Assembly (NCBI GenBank): GCA_900543445.1
Contig: UQRC01000004.1
Span: 38,590 to 102,589, forward strand
Reading direction: 5' to 3'
Origin: an uncultured Lachnobacterium sp.
Lineage (GTDB): Bacteria; Bacillota; Clostridia; Lachnospirales; Lachnospiraceae
Length of the DNA: 64,000 nucleotides
Below the pieces are notes generated by a model that was not told where the DNA came from, made no database searches, and saw only the letters and a program-made list of their open reading frames with translations. The position numbers and the translations under genes are program-made. Positions within the stretch are counted from its first letter, which is position 1; each line of letters begins with the position of its first letter. Below are positions 34,664 through 43,337 of the stretch, in pieces.

Positions 34664-35869
34664 TTATTCTTTTATCTGGATCAAAAACGCTTTCGCGTAT
34701 TTTGCAACAAACGGATAATGCTGAATCTGTGGCTGCTGCACCAGTTTCATCCTCCAACCGTGCATCTCCACCACCTTCTTTGCAATCGATAAGCCAAGTC
34801 CGCTTCCACCGCTGCTTTTTCTCGACGCATCCCCTCTCGCGAAGGGTTCAAACAGGTGCTCCTCAAGATCCTTAGGAATGACCGATCCGCTGTCTGCAAC
34901 CATCAGATGGATCACGCCTTCCTGCCGGAAAAGGCATAGCATGATGCGTATCCCCTGATCATTGTGACGCATCGCATTCGTCAAAAGGTTTGTGACCACA
35001 CGGGAAATCTGTACCTCATCCACCGAAACCATGATCGGTTCATCCGGAATCTCCACATCCAATGTCATCCCTGCATCCTCAACATCTGAATAGATGAGTG
35101 CCGCATTTTCTCTTGCGATCTCACACAGATCATGCGACTTTCTGTCCAGCGAGAATCCCTCACTGTCCAGCTTTACATATTCAAACAATAAGTTGATCAG
35201 ATCGTTCATCCTATGCGACTTCCTCTGAATCGCATCAAGATACGCCGCCTGTTGCTGCGGATCCCGCACCATTCCATCCGCCAGCGCATTGGCATACCCG
35301 CTTACGGTTGTCATCGGTGTGCGCAGATCATGCGCGATATCGGACAGCATCAGATTCCTCTTGCGGTCAAACTCCTTCTGCTGGGCTTCCCATTCCTGCT
35401 GGATTACACGAAACTCGTGGATTGTAATTCTGGCAAAGCAGATTGCTCCTAATATGTATGGAAGCAAAATCGATAGCGCAATCACTAGAAATACCAAAAA
35501 CAGTAAAAGTGCTTTTGGCCCCTCCAGCGGATAAATCGGTGTCGATTTGTTCATAGACGGCAGCACTGCTGCAAGACACTGCTGTACCTGCTCTGCCACT
35601 CCCTGTGCCGTCTCTCTGACCGGAGACGGAAGCATCGCAGTAAAAGCGTTGCTCAATAATACAACCAGCATCGCAAATACAAAAAATATAGCTTCTGTAC
35701 TTGAAATATTGATGTTTGAACCCCGAAACGGGAAGAAATATTCCAACAGGGGTGGGAATATCCACTTGTTCAATGCAAACGTTATAAAATATTCTGTAAT
35801 TCCTACCAAAAGCAGGATTTCTATGAACTTTTTAATCAGAAACCATTCAAGGCTGTCCTGTCGTTTCAT
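34664..35869 (-). CDS. Sensor histidine kinase (second two-component system)
   Basis: 401 residues. N-terminal helix near 15-30, a second group near 50-75, a roughly 45-residue outer loop, then a helix near 125-150. HisKA with LSDIAHDLRTPMTTVSGYAN (phospho-acceptor His about residue 183) and ATPase motifs NLLTNAMRHND and GGSGLGLSIAKKVV. Its ATG directly follows the TAG of the response regulator with no gap. Signal unknown. Confidence 0.92.
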   Translation of the reverse strand: MKRQDSLEWFLIKKFIEILLLVGITEYFITFALNKWIFPPLLEYFFPFRGSNINISSTEAIFFVFAMLVVLLSNAFTAMLPSPVRETAQGVAEQVQQCLAAVLPSMNKSTPIYPLEGPKALLLFLVFLVIALSILLPYILGAICFARITIHEFRVIQQEWEAQQKEFDRKRNLMLSDIAHDLRTPMTTVSGYANALADGMVRDPQQQAAYLDAIQRKSHRMNDLINLLFEYVKLDSEGFSLDRKSHDLCEIARENAALIYSDVEDAGMTLDVEIPDEPIMVSVDEVQISRVVTNLLTNAMRHNDQGIRIMLCLFRQEGVIHLMVADSGSVIPKDLEEHLFEPFARGDASRKSSGGSGLGLSIAKKVVEMHGWRMKLVQQPQIQHYPFVAKYAKAFLIQIKE

Positions 35870-36553
35870 CTACTTCTCCAACCGGTATCCAAGACCACGG
35901 ATCGTGCGAATATATGCAGACGGATCCTCATCCAGCTTCGCGCGAAGCTTGCTGATACAGACCATAATATTGTTGTCGGCAACAATATAAGTCTCCCCCC
36001 AGCCCTGCTCGTAGATCTGCTGCTTCGTAAATACCTTGCCCGGATGCTGCATAAAAAGCTCCATGATCCGGTACTCCACCGACGTCAGTTCAATTACCTG
36101 TCCCGCCTTCTTAAGCGTACATGATTCCGGATCCAGTGTCAGATCCCGCACAGTAATCTCGCCACGCGCCACATTCTGCGTTCCTAATGCATAAAAGCGG
36201 CGAATGTTCGAATTCACACGCGCCACTGCCTCAAGCGGATTAAAAGGCTTGGAGAGATAATCATCCGCTCCGAGATTCAGACCCAGGATCTTCTCCGAAT
36301 CTGCATCCTTCGCAGACAGAATCAATACCGGAATATTGCTTTCCTTGCGCAATTCCTGCAATACATGATAACCATCCATCTTCGGCATCATGATGTCAAG
36401 CACACACAGATCCGGTTTTCTGCTGCGAAGCAGATCGAGTGCCTGCTGCCCATCCTCCGCTTCCATCACTTCATATTGTTCATTTTCAAGATAGAGCCGG
36501 AGAAGATCTCTGATCTCCGGCTCATCATCTGCGATCAAAATTTTGTATCCCAT
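35870..36553 (-). CDS. OmpR-family response regulator (second system)
   Basis: 227 residues. Receiver with the acidic pair at 9-10, Asp53 in LCVLDIMMPKMDG and the switch lysine in DDYLSKPFNP; winged-helix output ends RTIRGLGYRLEK. Follows the DUF975 gene by 8 bases, so the DUF975 protein, regulator and kinase probably form one transcript. Target genes cannot be told from sequence. Confidence 0.93.
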   Translation of the reverse strand: MGYKILIADDEPEIRDLLRLYLENEQYEVMEAEDGQQALDLLRSRKPDLCVLDIMMPKMDGYHVLQELRKESNIPVLILSAKDADSEKILGLNLGADDYLSKPFNPLEAVARVNSNIRRFYALGTQNVARGEITVRDLTLDPESCTLKKAGQVIELTSVEYRIMELFMQHPGKVFTKQQIYEQGWGETYIVADNNIMVCISKLRAKLDEDPSAYIRTIRGLGYRLEK

Positions 36554-36561
36554 AGTCTCTC

Positions 36562-37599
36562 CTATTGTCTCGGAACATCCTCCACGATACTGTCTGACAT
36601 TCCATTGGATCCATTTGATTCTCCATTGTAGCCGCCCGGCATTCCGTTGAACCCATTTGATTCTCCATTAAAACTGCCTGACATTCCATTGAATCCATTT
36701 GATTCTCCATTGTAGCCGCCTGGCATTCCATTGAAATAATTTGGTGCTCCATATGGATTCCCGTAACGGAGAGCCTCATACAATGCTGCATGCGTCGCAT
36801 CCATGTAAGGCTGCACATAGAAAATTCCGAGAATACCAAGTGTCAAAGCGGATAAAATATTCCAGCCGATAAATGACAGATCCAACACGAAAGCTCTCCA
36901 CTTCTGACCTGTCATCATGCGCTTACTCTCTGCAAAAGCCTGTTCCTTCGTCATCTGTGGATTCTCTGCTAACAGATACGGAATCATCTGATACTCATAA
37001 GACTTTACAATACCCGGAATGATCAACAGTAATGTCCACAGAACAGTATACAGATCACGGAAAAACATTGTCTTTGTAATATTCTTATAATTATTATCAA
37101 AGGCGTATCCAATGTTTCCAACCTGCGCCTTTTCGTTCAAATTGCGCAGGAAATAGCGTTTACATCCAACCTCAACCGGATTACAGATGAATACATCTAT
37201 AAGTATAACCGCCGTCATGATCAATATAAAAATTATGATAAATGTAATTCCAAAGATTGCAAGCGTAGCCATCCAGCCCACCGGACTGTAATCGGACATA
37301 CCTTCCTTAAATCCCTGTTTAAAATCATTAATGGAACCCTCATAATCATCATAGTCATCGTAGTCATCATAGTCATCGTAGTCATACTCATCATAATCGT
37401 AAATATCACTGTAATCACTATCCTGACTACTATGATATCCATTGTCCATCCCACTTCTGAATGAACTTGCCGCAGAACTTGCTCCTGTTCCGCCTCCGCC
37501 TACAATAAGTGTCAGCAGCAAACTGATCAATACACTTTTCCAATAATTTCTTTTAAATGAGAATTTTGCTTTGCCTTTTAACTCTGCTCTATTCCACAT
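36562..37599 (-). CDS. DUF975 membrane protein with acidic and glycine-rich repeats
   Basis: 345 residues. DUF975 core: MWNRAELKGKAKFSFKRNYW at the start, then membrane helices near 22-40, 115-140, 190-205 and 245-275, with the conserved SYEYQMIPYLLAENP. An acidic loop of repeated DDY (about residues 68-86) sits between helices, and the tail holds three 14-residue NGM-type repeats rich in G and N. Function of DUF975 is unknown. It heads the operon with the second two-component system and may be a sensor partner (inference). Confidence 0.85.
   Translation of the reverse strand: MWNRAELKGKAKFSFKRNYWKSVLISLLLTLIVGGGGTGASSAASSFRSGMDNGYHSSQDSDYSDIYDYDEYDYDDYDDYDDYDDYEGSINDFKQGFKEGMSDYSPVGWMATLAIFGITFIIIFILIMTAVILIDVFICNPVEVGCKRYFLRNLNEKAQVGNIGYAFDNNYKNITKTMFFRDLYTVLWTLLLIIPGIVKSYEYQMIPYLLAENPQMTKEQAFAESKRMMTGQKWRAFVLDLSFIGWNILSALTLGILGIFYVQPYMDATHAALYEALRYGNPYGAPNYFNGMPGGYNGESNGFNGMSGSFNGESNGFNGMPGGYNGESNGSNGMSDSIVEDVPRQ
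36599..36724. repeat. 42-bp tandem repeat, three copies, inside the DUF975 gene
   Basis: Three 42-base units in frame encode 14-residue repeats of the NGMPGGYNGESNGF type. Small base changes separate the units. Confidence 0.8.
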
Positions 37600-37707
37600 A
37601 CGAATTCCTCCTTCAAAATTTCTTTTTGTTCTATGAGCCTATCATAACATGGAATTCTTAGCATCAAACACATAAAACCTTAAGATTACCTTATCTTAAT
37701 CTTAGAC

Positions 37708-37741
37708 GAAAAAGACCAACTACCCGAAGATAGTTGGTCTT
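37708..37741 (-). terminator. Terminator of the rpsF-ssb-rpsR operon
   Basis: Minus-strand stem AAGACCAACTA / TAGTTGGTCTT then TTTTTCG. Confidence 0.88.
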
Positions 37742-37751
37742 AACTTACATT

Positions 37752-38015
37752 TTATTCGCAAACGTAAGGCATCATTGCTAAATGACGTGCTCTCTTGATT
37801 GCTACTGTAAGAGCTCTCTGGTGCTTAGCACAGTTTCCTGTGATACGACGAGGAAGGATCTTTCCTCTCTCAGAGATGTATCTCTTTAACTTGTTGATAT
37901 CCTTATAATCAATGACATTATCCTTGCCACAGAATACACATACCTTTTTTCTTCTACGCATAGGTCTTCTCTTCATTGAAGAACCTTCACGATCAGCTGT
38001 CTTATTGTAAGCCAT
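37752..38015 (-). CDS. rpsR: 30S ribosomal protein S18
   Basis: 87 residues. Contains the S18 core [21 protein letters not shown] and a zinc-type set CVFC...CAKH, so this is the zinc-binding form. Start 38015 (MAYNKT) has AAGGAGG eight bases upstream; the frame can be extended but without a site. Binds 16S rRNA with S6. Last gene of the rpsF-ssb-rpsR operon. Confidence 0.96.
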   Translation of the reverse strand: MAYNKTADREGSSMKRRPMRRRKKVCVFCGKDNVIDYKDINKLKRYISERGKILPRRITGNCAKHQRALTVAIKRARHLAMMPYVCE

Positions 38016-38075
38016 GTCGGTTACCTCCTTAATTTGTTGGAACACCAGACCATTCCAAATCGATTGGCTGGCGCA

Positions 38076-38519
38076 TTAGTTAAATGGTAATTCTTCGTCA
38101 ATTCCTTCCGGAATATTCATAAAACCATCTCCGGCAGCTCCGCTTGGTGATGGAGCACTTGGTGCACCGCCAAAGTCATTGCCTGCTGAGCTATTGTTCT
38201 TGCTCTCTGCAAACTCAACATTCTCTGCGACAACGTCTGTTGTGTAAACACGCTGTCCATCCTTGTTTGTGTAGCTACCAGTCTGTATACGGCCTTCAAG
38301 AACAAACTTTGTTCCCTTACGACCGAATCTCTCCAGAAATTCTGCTGTTCTGCCAAAGGCAACACAGTTAATGAAATCCGCTGTCTGCTCCTCATTATCA
38401 CGACGGAAGCGACGATCAACTGCAAGTGAAAATCTTGCGATCGCAGTTGAACTCTCCCCCTGTGAGTAACGGATCTCAGCATCTCTGGTCAGTCTTCCCA
38501 TAAGAATAACTTTATTCAT
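38076..38519 (-). CDS. ssb: Single-stranded DNA-binding protein
   Basis: 147 residues. OB-fold (1-105) starts MNKVILMGRLTRDAEIRYSQ and has GRIQTGSYTNKDGQRVYTTDV; a flexible S, G, A-rich linker ends in the acidic IPEGIDEELPFN tail that binds replication proteins. Sits between rpsF and rpsR in the standard order. Confidence 0.97.
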   Translation of the reverse strand: MNKVILMGRLTRDAEIRYSQGESSTAIARFSLAVDRRFRRDNEEQTADFINCVAFGRTAEFLERFGRKGTKFVLEGRIQTGSYTNKDGQRVYTTDVVAENVEFAESKNNSSAGNDFGGAPSAPSPSGAAGDGFMNIPEGIDEELPFN

Positions 38520-38540
38520 ACGATCTCCTACTTTCTTATA

Positions 38541-38831
38541 CTATGCCTCGTCTTTTCTAACGCATAAGAAACGAAGAACATTGTCCATGATACGAACATC
38601 CTGCTCAATCTGAGCTGGAACATCAGATGCTGCATCGAACTGGATGAAATAGTAGAAAGCTTCGCTCATCTTCTGAACGTCGTAAGCTAACTTCTTCTTA
38701 CCCCATTCTTCAACTTCTGTTACAGTACCGCCTGCACGAGTGATGTACTCTTTTGCCTTCTCAACGGTTGCTGTTCTCGCATCATCTTCGATCTTTGCAC
38801 TAACTACGAGTGCTAATTCATACTTGTTCAT
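38541..38831 (-). CDS. rpsF: 30S ribosomal protein S6
   Basis: 96 residues. Begins MNKYELALVVSAK, with the S6 core VTEVEEWGKKKLAYDVQKMSE and the RFLCVRKDE end. First gene of the operon with its own promoter. AAAGGAGG precedes the start. Confidence 0.97.
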   Translation of the reverse strand: MNKYELALVVSAKIEDDARTATVEKAKEYITRAGGTVTEVEEWGKKKLAYDVQKMSEAFYYFIQFDAASDVPAQIEQDVRIMDNVLRFLCVRKDEA

Positions 38832-38856
38832 GCGAATTTTACCTCCTTTTGGTCTC

Positions 38857-38938
38857 TGGCTCGCAGGATCTGCCTGCGAACAAGGAAAAAATAGTTATCA
38901 CGAGGATATACTATATCATGTTTTTCCTTGTATTTCAA
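38857..38938 (-). promoter_or_regulatory. rpsF promoter and leader hairpin
   Basis: Minus strand TTGAAA (38933-38938), 17 bases, TATAGT (38910-38915). The leader has a hairpin TCGCAGG-CAGAT-CCTGCGA just before the ribosome-binding site. S6-S18 autoregulatory leaders exist in bacteria, but I see no clear CCG box here. Confidence 0.6.
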
Positions 38939-39033
38939 GCTTTTTTTAATTTTTTAACAGTGCGCAAAGTAATTTTCTTCATTTTTATATACTATGCGCA
39001 ATTTGTAGTATCTACCTTATCGCTAGAGACAAC

Positions 39034-39060
39034 AAAAGGGATTCCGAAGAATCCCTTTTT
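39034..39060 (-). terminator. Terminator of the flagellin gene
   Basis: Minus-strand AAAAGGGATTC-TTCG-GAATCCCTTTT hairpin with T-run. Confidence 0.85.
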
Positions 39061-39094
39061 GCAGTGTTGATTTACGCCAATGTGAATGTGCCAA

Positions 39095-40972
39095 TTACTG
39101 AAGTAATGAAAGTACACCCTGGTTTGCCTGATTAGCCTGAGCCAGCATAGACTGTCCTGCCTGAGCGAGGATGTTGTTCTTGCTGTACTCAACCATTGTC
39201 TCAGCCATATCTGTATCACGGATACGTGACTCAGCAGATGTGGTATTCTCAACAACGTTGTCTACGTTAGCGATGGTATGCTCAAGTCTGTTCTGAACAG
39301 CACCGAGAGCAGATCTCTGGGAAGAAACCTTAGATACTGCATCTGCGATTGCATCAATTGCATATGTAGCAGCAATTCCGGTGTCATCCTTTACGTTGAG
39401 TCCCTTGATACCAAGGCCTGCTGCGCTCATAGAGTCGATGTCGACATTGATCTTGTTGGTCATGTCAGCATCTGCACCTACATGTAAGTTAAATGACAGT
39501 GCATCCTTAACTTCTGCTTTACCCTGCTGGATTTCAAATACACCATTACCTTTGTCAACTACTTTAGCTCCCTTTCCATCATCAGTACCAATGGAACTTG
39601 CCTTAGTAAGTTCTTCCGCCATAAGCTTATATGCTGCATCTGCTGTAATAGTATTTTCCTTTACAGGATCAACACCCGCAGCTGTTGCTTTTTGCGTAGC
39701 ATCTGCCTTATCGGTATAAGTAACCTGATCTCCCTCTTTAATCTTGGAAATGATGTTTTCTCGTGTCAATTTATTAGCTTCAGCATCTTCATCTTCAGAA
39801 TTTTCTACAATAGTATAGGTCGCAGTATTTGCTCCTTTTATGTCGGAAATGGTAACTGTCTTTCCTGCCGCAGAACCCATAATTCCTTCTTTGATATTGC
39901 TAAAAGAATCTGCTGTAAAATTTGCATCTACTGCTGCAATTTCTTTTCCACCAACTTTGACAGATGAGGTGCCTGCTGCAATTGTAATTGCAGTATTTCC
40001 ATCAGAAGTAGCACCTGCTACTGTCGAAGCTTTTGTATCAGCTAACCCAAAAGAACTTACTTCCCCTTTGTCCAATGCTGCAACAATTGTATGTGATGTA
40101 TTAGTTGCTGCAATTGTAATCGTATTACCTGCAGCGGTTAAAGCGGCCTTTCCATCGGCATCTGCATCTGCACCATCAAGCTGCCACTTGCTACTCGCAT
40201 CATCATATGTATATGTCTTTCCATCCTGAGTTGTAACGGTATCTCCATTAGCATAGGTACCAGTTGTCGCAGATGCAATACTTACATTATCTGTCAAAGT
40301 CTTTGTAGTAGTTCCTACAGTAACACTATCTCCAGCACTTAAAACTTTGTTTCCAACATTAGCAACACTATCGTAGTTATCTTTGGATTTTCCCTGTCCA
40401 ATTGTATACTCTTTACCTGCAATTGTTACCTTACTTCCATTTTCCAAAGCCTTATCAAGCCTGAAAGTAGAAGTTCCGTCACCATTTGCAGTCAGCTTTC
40501 CTGCAAGACCTGCATCATGCGCAGCTACATTAACATCAGAAGATGTTCCTGCTGTATTTCCTTTTAGCAAGTATGTCTCATTGAACTTGGTTGTCTCAGC
40601 AACACGATCGATCTCCGTTGTTAACTGATCAATCTCATCCTGGATTGCAGAACGGTCAGACTCACTGTTGGTTCCGTTAGAAGCCTGTACAGCAAGCTCG
40701 TTCATACGCTGTAACATAGAATGTACTTCTGTAAGAGCACCTTCAGCTGTCTGTACTGCAGATACACCATCTTCAGCGTTTGTTGAAGCGCGATCCAATC
40801 CCTTGATCTGCTTGCGCATCTTCTCAGAAATGGTAAGTCCTGCTGCATCATCAGCTGCACGGTTGATCTTGTAACCGGAAGATAACTTCTCTGTTGCCTT
40901 AGACTGTGTAGATGTCGTTACGTTGAGCATTCTGTTGGCGTTCATCGCCTGCATATTGTGTTGTACTACCAT
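39095..40972 (-). CDS. Flagellin with large variable central domain
   Basis: 625 residues. Conserved N-terminal part (about 1-160: MVVQHNMQAMNANRMLNVTT ... EDGVSAVQTAEGAL) and C-terminal part (last about 95: AVSKVSSQRSALGAVQNRLE ... QANQGVLSLLQ) build the filament core. The about 365 residues between are rich in A, T, D and K with no cysteine; this is the surface-exposed variable part. Start 40972 has GGAGG eight bases upstream. Preceded by csrA and a long structured leader; strong terminator after it. TLR5-type residues in the N-terminal core were not assessed. Confidence 0.95.
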   Translation of the reverse strand: MVVQHNMQAMNANRMLNVTTSTQSKATEKLSSGYKINRAADDAAGLTISEKMRKQIKGLDRASTNAEDGVSAVQTAEGALTEVHSMLQRMNELAVQASNGTNSESDRSAIQDEIDQLTTEIDRVAETTKFNETYLLKGNTAGTSSDVNVAAHDAGLAGKLTANGDGTSTFRLDKALENGSKVTIAGKEYTIGQGKSKDNYDSVANVGNKVLSAGDSVTVGTTTKTLTDNVSIASATTGTYANGDTVTTQDGKTYTYDDASSKWQLDGADADADGKAALTAAGNTITIAATNTSHTIVAALDKGEVSSFGLADTKASTVAGATSDGNTAITIAAGTSSVKVGGKEIAAVDANFTADSFSNIKEGIMGSAAGKTVTISDIKGANTATYTIVENSEDEDAEANKLTRENIISKIKEGDQVTYTDKADATQKATAAGVDPVKENTITADAAYKLMAEELTKASSIGTDDGKGAKVVDKGNGVFEIQQGKAEVKDALSFNLHVGADADMTNKINVDIDSMSAAGLGIKGLNVKDDTGIAATYAIDAIADAVSKVSSQRSALGAVQNRLEHTIANVDNVVENTTSAESRIRDTDMAETMVEYSKNNILAQAGQSMLAQANQANQGVLSLLQ

Positions 40973-40974
40973 AA

Positions 40975-41100
40975 TATTTTCCTCCTTGATCCCCAATCGC
41001 TCTCTTTGTAACGAAGGGGTTATTATGTTGTGTCCTCTGGGATTCCCTTCCCCGAGGTGTTACTTGCGATACATCCGAAGATGCACCGGATCTATAACAA
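40975..41100 (-). promoter_or_regulatory. Flagellin leader with candidate CsrA sites
   Basis: Minus strand: hairpin GGTGCATC-TTCG-GATGTATC (about 41065-41084) exposing GGAUG, a GAGGA at about 41035, and ATCAAGGAGGA at the ribosome-binding site (about 40979-40989). GGA motifs at the Shine-Dalgarno site plus an upstream hairpin match how CsrA represses flagellin in Bacillus. No sigma-28 promoter was recognised in 40973-41154. Confidence 0.45.
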
Positions 41101-41154
41101 ACAAAGCGTCCCGGGTTATGCTTTGCCTATTATCAAAAGTGAAAAGACGTTATC

Positions 41155-41415
41155 CTATGTCGTACTGTTTTTCGCACGTTCTTTCCATAGAATTCTCTTA
41201 ATTTCCTGCTGCGCCTCATCTGAAATTGGTTTTTCCTTATAATAAGTGTCCTTTCTTCTCTCCGGATTGCGTTCCGCTGTATTTCTTGCAATCGGAACTT
41301 CTCTCGGCGCATCGATCAGTAGGCGGATATTATTTCCGGTGCCTCCGGCAAATACCACGCGGATATCATCTCCAATGTTTACGTACTGACCTGGTTTCAA
41401 AGTTATTTTTAACAT
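41155..41415 (-). CDS. csrA: CsrA-type RNA-binding translational regulator
   Basis: 86 residues, longer than the usual 60-75. The core MLKITLKPGQYVNIGDDIRV and RLLIDAPREVPIAR matches CsrA, including the key Arg of the DAPxEVxxxR motif. The extra C-terminal about 30 residues are charged (EAQQEIKRILWKER). Start 41415 has GGAGGTAGCG; the longer frame has no site. It binds GGA motifs in mRNA leaders and likely limits flagellin translation; flagellin is the next gene downstream. Confidence 0.93.
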   Translation of the reverse strand: MLKITLKPGQYVNIGDDIRVVFAGGTGNNIRLLIDAPREVPIARNTAERNPERRKDTYYKEKPISDEAQQEIKRILWKERAKNSTT

Positions 41416-41461
41416 CGCTACCTCCATGTTCTTCGCATATTGCTTTTCAACAATTCCATTT

Positions 41462-41720
41462 GCTACGTCTTGTAACATTTATATCGTGCAAACGCTACAG
41501 AATGTTAACACCAATTTTCGCTTTTTGCTACACTTTGTAACTTTTTAACAAAAAAAGCTACATTTTATTCAATAAAATAGCTAATCATTGGGTAAAATGT
41601 AATATAGAAAGCTCATATAGCAATGAAAATGGGTTCGATTTGCTACGGTTTTTAACAGAAATGAGGATTTAATTTCTTCGACTATTAACATATCATTTCA
41701 TTTTTGCTACGAATCGTCAC
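41462..41720. repeat. Array of GCTAC-N4-TGTAAC motifs, helically phased
   Basis: Copies begin at 41462, 41494, 41527, 41557 (half), 41642 and 41706. The clearest are GCTACGTCTTGTAAC, GCTACAGAATGTTAAC and GCTACACTTTGTAAC. Start spacings are 32, 33, 30, 85 and 64 bases, close to whole turns of the helix. Lies in the divergent gap between csrA and the HTH gene. Confidence 0.65.
41545..41582 (-). terminator. AT-rich hairpin with T-run in the csrA upstream region
   Basis: Minus strand AGCTATTTTATT / AATAAAATGTAGCT followed by TTTTTTT. No minus-strand gene lies just upstream, so it may be an insulator or part of the motif array. Confidence 0.4.
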
Positions 41721-41723
41721 ATT

Positions 41724-41747
41724 TAGTAATGTAAGAAATTACTATAC
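41724..41747 (+). promoter_or_regulatory. Promoter and inverted repeat of the HTH gene
   Basis: TAGTAAT (41724-41730) and ATTACTA (41738-41744) form an inverted repeat with a 7-base gap. It overlaps the candidate -10 TATACT (41742-41747) of the HTH gene, as an autoregulatory operator would. Confidence 0.5.
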
Positions 41748-41769
41748 TAAAGCAAAGGTGGTAACAATT

Positions 41770-42198
41770 ATGAATAACAAATTACTTCCACAAAAGTTAA
41801 AAGAACTTAGGAAAATTAACAATTATACACAGGATTATGTGGCGGAAGTGCTCGGCGTCGTGCGCCAGACGTATAGCCACTATGAGACTGGAAAGAGGAC
41901 TCCCGATGCGGAAGCCCTCTACAAATTAGCCGGATTATATAATATTTCGATTGATGATCTGATGCATCTGACTATGAATGTTGACCGCAACATCTCTTAC
42001 GATGCACCGGTTCCAACACAGTCGAGCACTGATCTGGCAGAATATCTCGAATTTTTTAATGATCCTGCCAACAAAAAGAAGTACCAGTTCAACACGAATC
42101 TGGAACGTGAAATGCTTTTTTACTTCGATAAGATTTCCGAAGAAGATAAAAAAGAAATTATTGAATTTACCAAGATTAAAGCTCGCAAGCCGTTGTAG
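41770..42198 (+). CDS. XRE-family HTH regulator
   Basis: 142 residues. HTH in residues 8-62 (LRKINNYTQDYVAEVLGVVR then QTYSHYETGKR), then a C-terminal part ending LEREMLFYFDKISEEDKKEIIEF, which resembles SinR-like dimerisation helices. Start 41770 (MNNKLLP) fits a GGTGG site; a longer frame to 41704 overlaps the promoter repeat. Divergent from csrA-flagellin with the motif array between, so it is a candidate motility or life-style regulator (inference). Confidence 0.85.
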   Translation: MNNKLLPQKLKELRKINNYTQDYVAEVLGVVRQTYSHYETGKRTPDAEALYKLAGLYNISIDDLMHLTMNVDRNISYDAPVPTQSSTDLAEYLEFFNDPANKKKYQFNTNLEREMLFYFDKISEEDKKEIIEFTKIKARKPL

Positions 42199-42228
42199 TT
42201 AAACTTCGGCTTGCGAGCCTTCTTTTCC
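42181..42228 (+). terminator. Terminator overlapping the end of the HTH gene
   Basis: GCTCGCAAGCCG (42181-42192, inside the coding end) pairs with CGGCTTGCGAGC (42207-42218), then CTTCTTTTCC. Confidence 0.65.
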
Positions 42229-42243
42229 TATCACTATTTTTCT

Positions 42244-42435
42244 TTACTCCGGCTTGCGAAGCCCACGCGTATTTTTCTCGACAAGCTTGCGCGCCACCAT
42301 CACCTGATGTCCGCAGCCCATACATTTCAGACGAAAGTCCGCACCAACACGCAGTATCTCCCATTCGTTACTGCCACAAGGGTGCGGCTTTTTTAATTTT
42401 ACAATATCGCCTACTTCATAATGATATTCATTCAT
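42244..42435 (-). CDS. DUF951 family protein
   Basis: 63 residues. YEVGDIVKLKKPHPCGSNEW and the CxxC of KCMGCGHQVMV match the DUF951 family, small basic proteins found in nearly all Firmicutes and often near translation genes. A zinc or nucleic-acid binding role is suspected from the cysteines; not proven. Confidence 0.9.
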   Translation of the reverse strand: MNEYHYEVGDIVKLKKPHPCGSNEWEILRVGADFRLKCMGCGHQVMVARKLVEKNTRGLRKPE

Positions 42436-42518
42436 AAGTGATTTCCTGTCTTTCTACAAATTATGTTAATTACTTATCCGCGGAACATAAGTGATTCCAT
42501 CCATAACTTCATTTTCTG

Positions 42519-43244
42519 TTATGAAACTTCGATCTGTGAGAACACGCTTCCGAGTCCCTGCTGGATCAGCAGATCCGCCTGCTTATCGCGCGGTGTTGCA
42601 CTCTTGTTGATAACAACCAGCTTATTTCCGTTGTAATAATCAATCAGGCCCGCTGCCGGATACACGGCAAGCGATGTTCCACCAACAATGAGCATGTCCG
42701 CATGACTGATATAGTAGACTGCATCCTGCAATGTCTTCTGGTTGAGTCCTTCCTCGTACAGCACAACATCCGGCTTCACCGGTCCGCCACACACCGGGCA
42801 CTTCGGCACACCCTCAGAATGTAAGATATCTTCTGCGCTCATCGGTTCGTAGCAGCGCTCACAGTAGTTGCGCAGCACGCTTCCATGCAACTCCATCACA
42901 TTCTTGCTGCCCGCCTTCTGGTGCAGTCCATCAATGTTCTGTGTCACGATGCCTTTGAGTTTTCCTGCTTTCTCCAACTCCGCGAGCTTCTTATGCGTGA
43001 TGTTCGGCTCCGCATCCAGACAAAGCATCTTATCCCGGTAAAAGCGATAGAATTCCTCCGGGTTGTTACGATAAAAGGTATGACTTAAAATGGTCTCCGG
43101 TGGAAAATCATACTTCTGATTATAAAGTCCATCCACACTTCGGAAATCCGGAATACCGCTCTCTGTAGAAACTCCCGCGCCTCCGAAAAATACAATATTA
43201 TCCGATTCTTTTACCCACTGTAAAAATTGTTCGACTGCGTCCAT
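42519..43244 (-). CDS. NAD-dependent protein deacylase, sirtuin (CobB type)
   Basis: 241 residues. Sirtuin motifs: GGAGVSTESGIPDFRS, TQNIDGLHQKAG with the catalytic His in ELHGSV, a zinc set CERC...CPVC, and GGTSLAVYPAA. It removes acyl groups from protein lysines using NAD. Start 43244 has GGAGG eight bases upstream; the longer frame to 43286 lacks one. Monocistronic between DUF951 and the Ktr genes. Confidence 0.95.
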   Translation of the reverse strand: MDAVEQFLQWVKESDNIVFFGGAGVSTESGIPDFRSVDGLYNQKYDFPPETILSHTFYRNNPEEFYRFYRDKMLCLDAEPNITHKKLAELEKAGKLKGIVTQNIDGLHQKAGSKNVMELHGSVLRNYCERCYEPMSAEDILHSEGVPKCPVCGGPVKPDVVLYEEGLNQKTLQDAVYYISHADMLIVGGTSLAVYPAAGLIDYYNGNKLVVINKSATPRDKQADLLIQQGLGSVFSQIEVS

Positions 43245-43337
43245 CCTGCTACCTCCGTTTTCTAAACATACATTCCGATGTCCCACTTCACCAACTGTAG
43301 TCTACGATACATCTCTGATACATGACTGACAGCACAA

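Noticed and set aside
36599..36724. Possible CRISPR-like repeats
   Set aside because: They are 42-bp in-frame coding repeats without spacers; no cas genes in the window.
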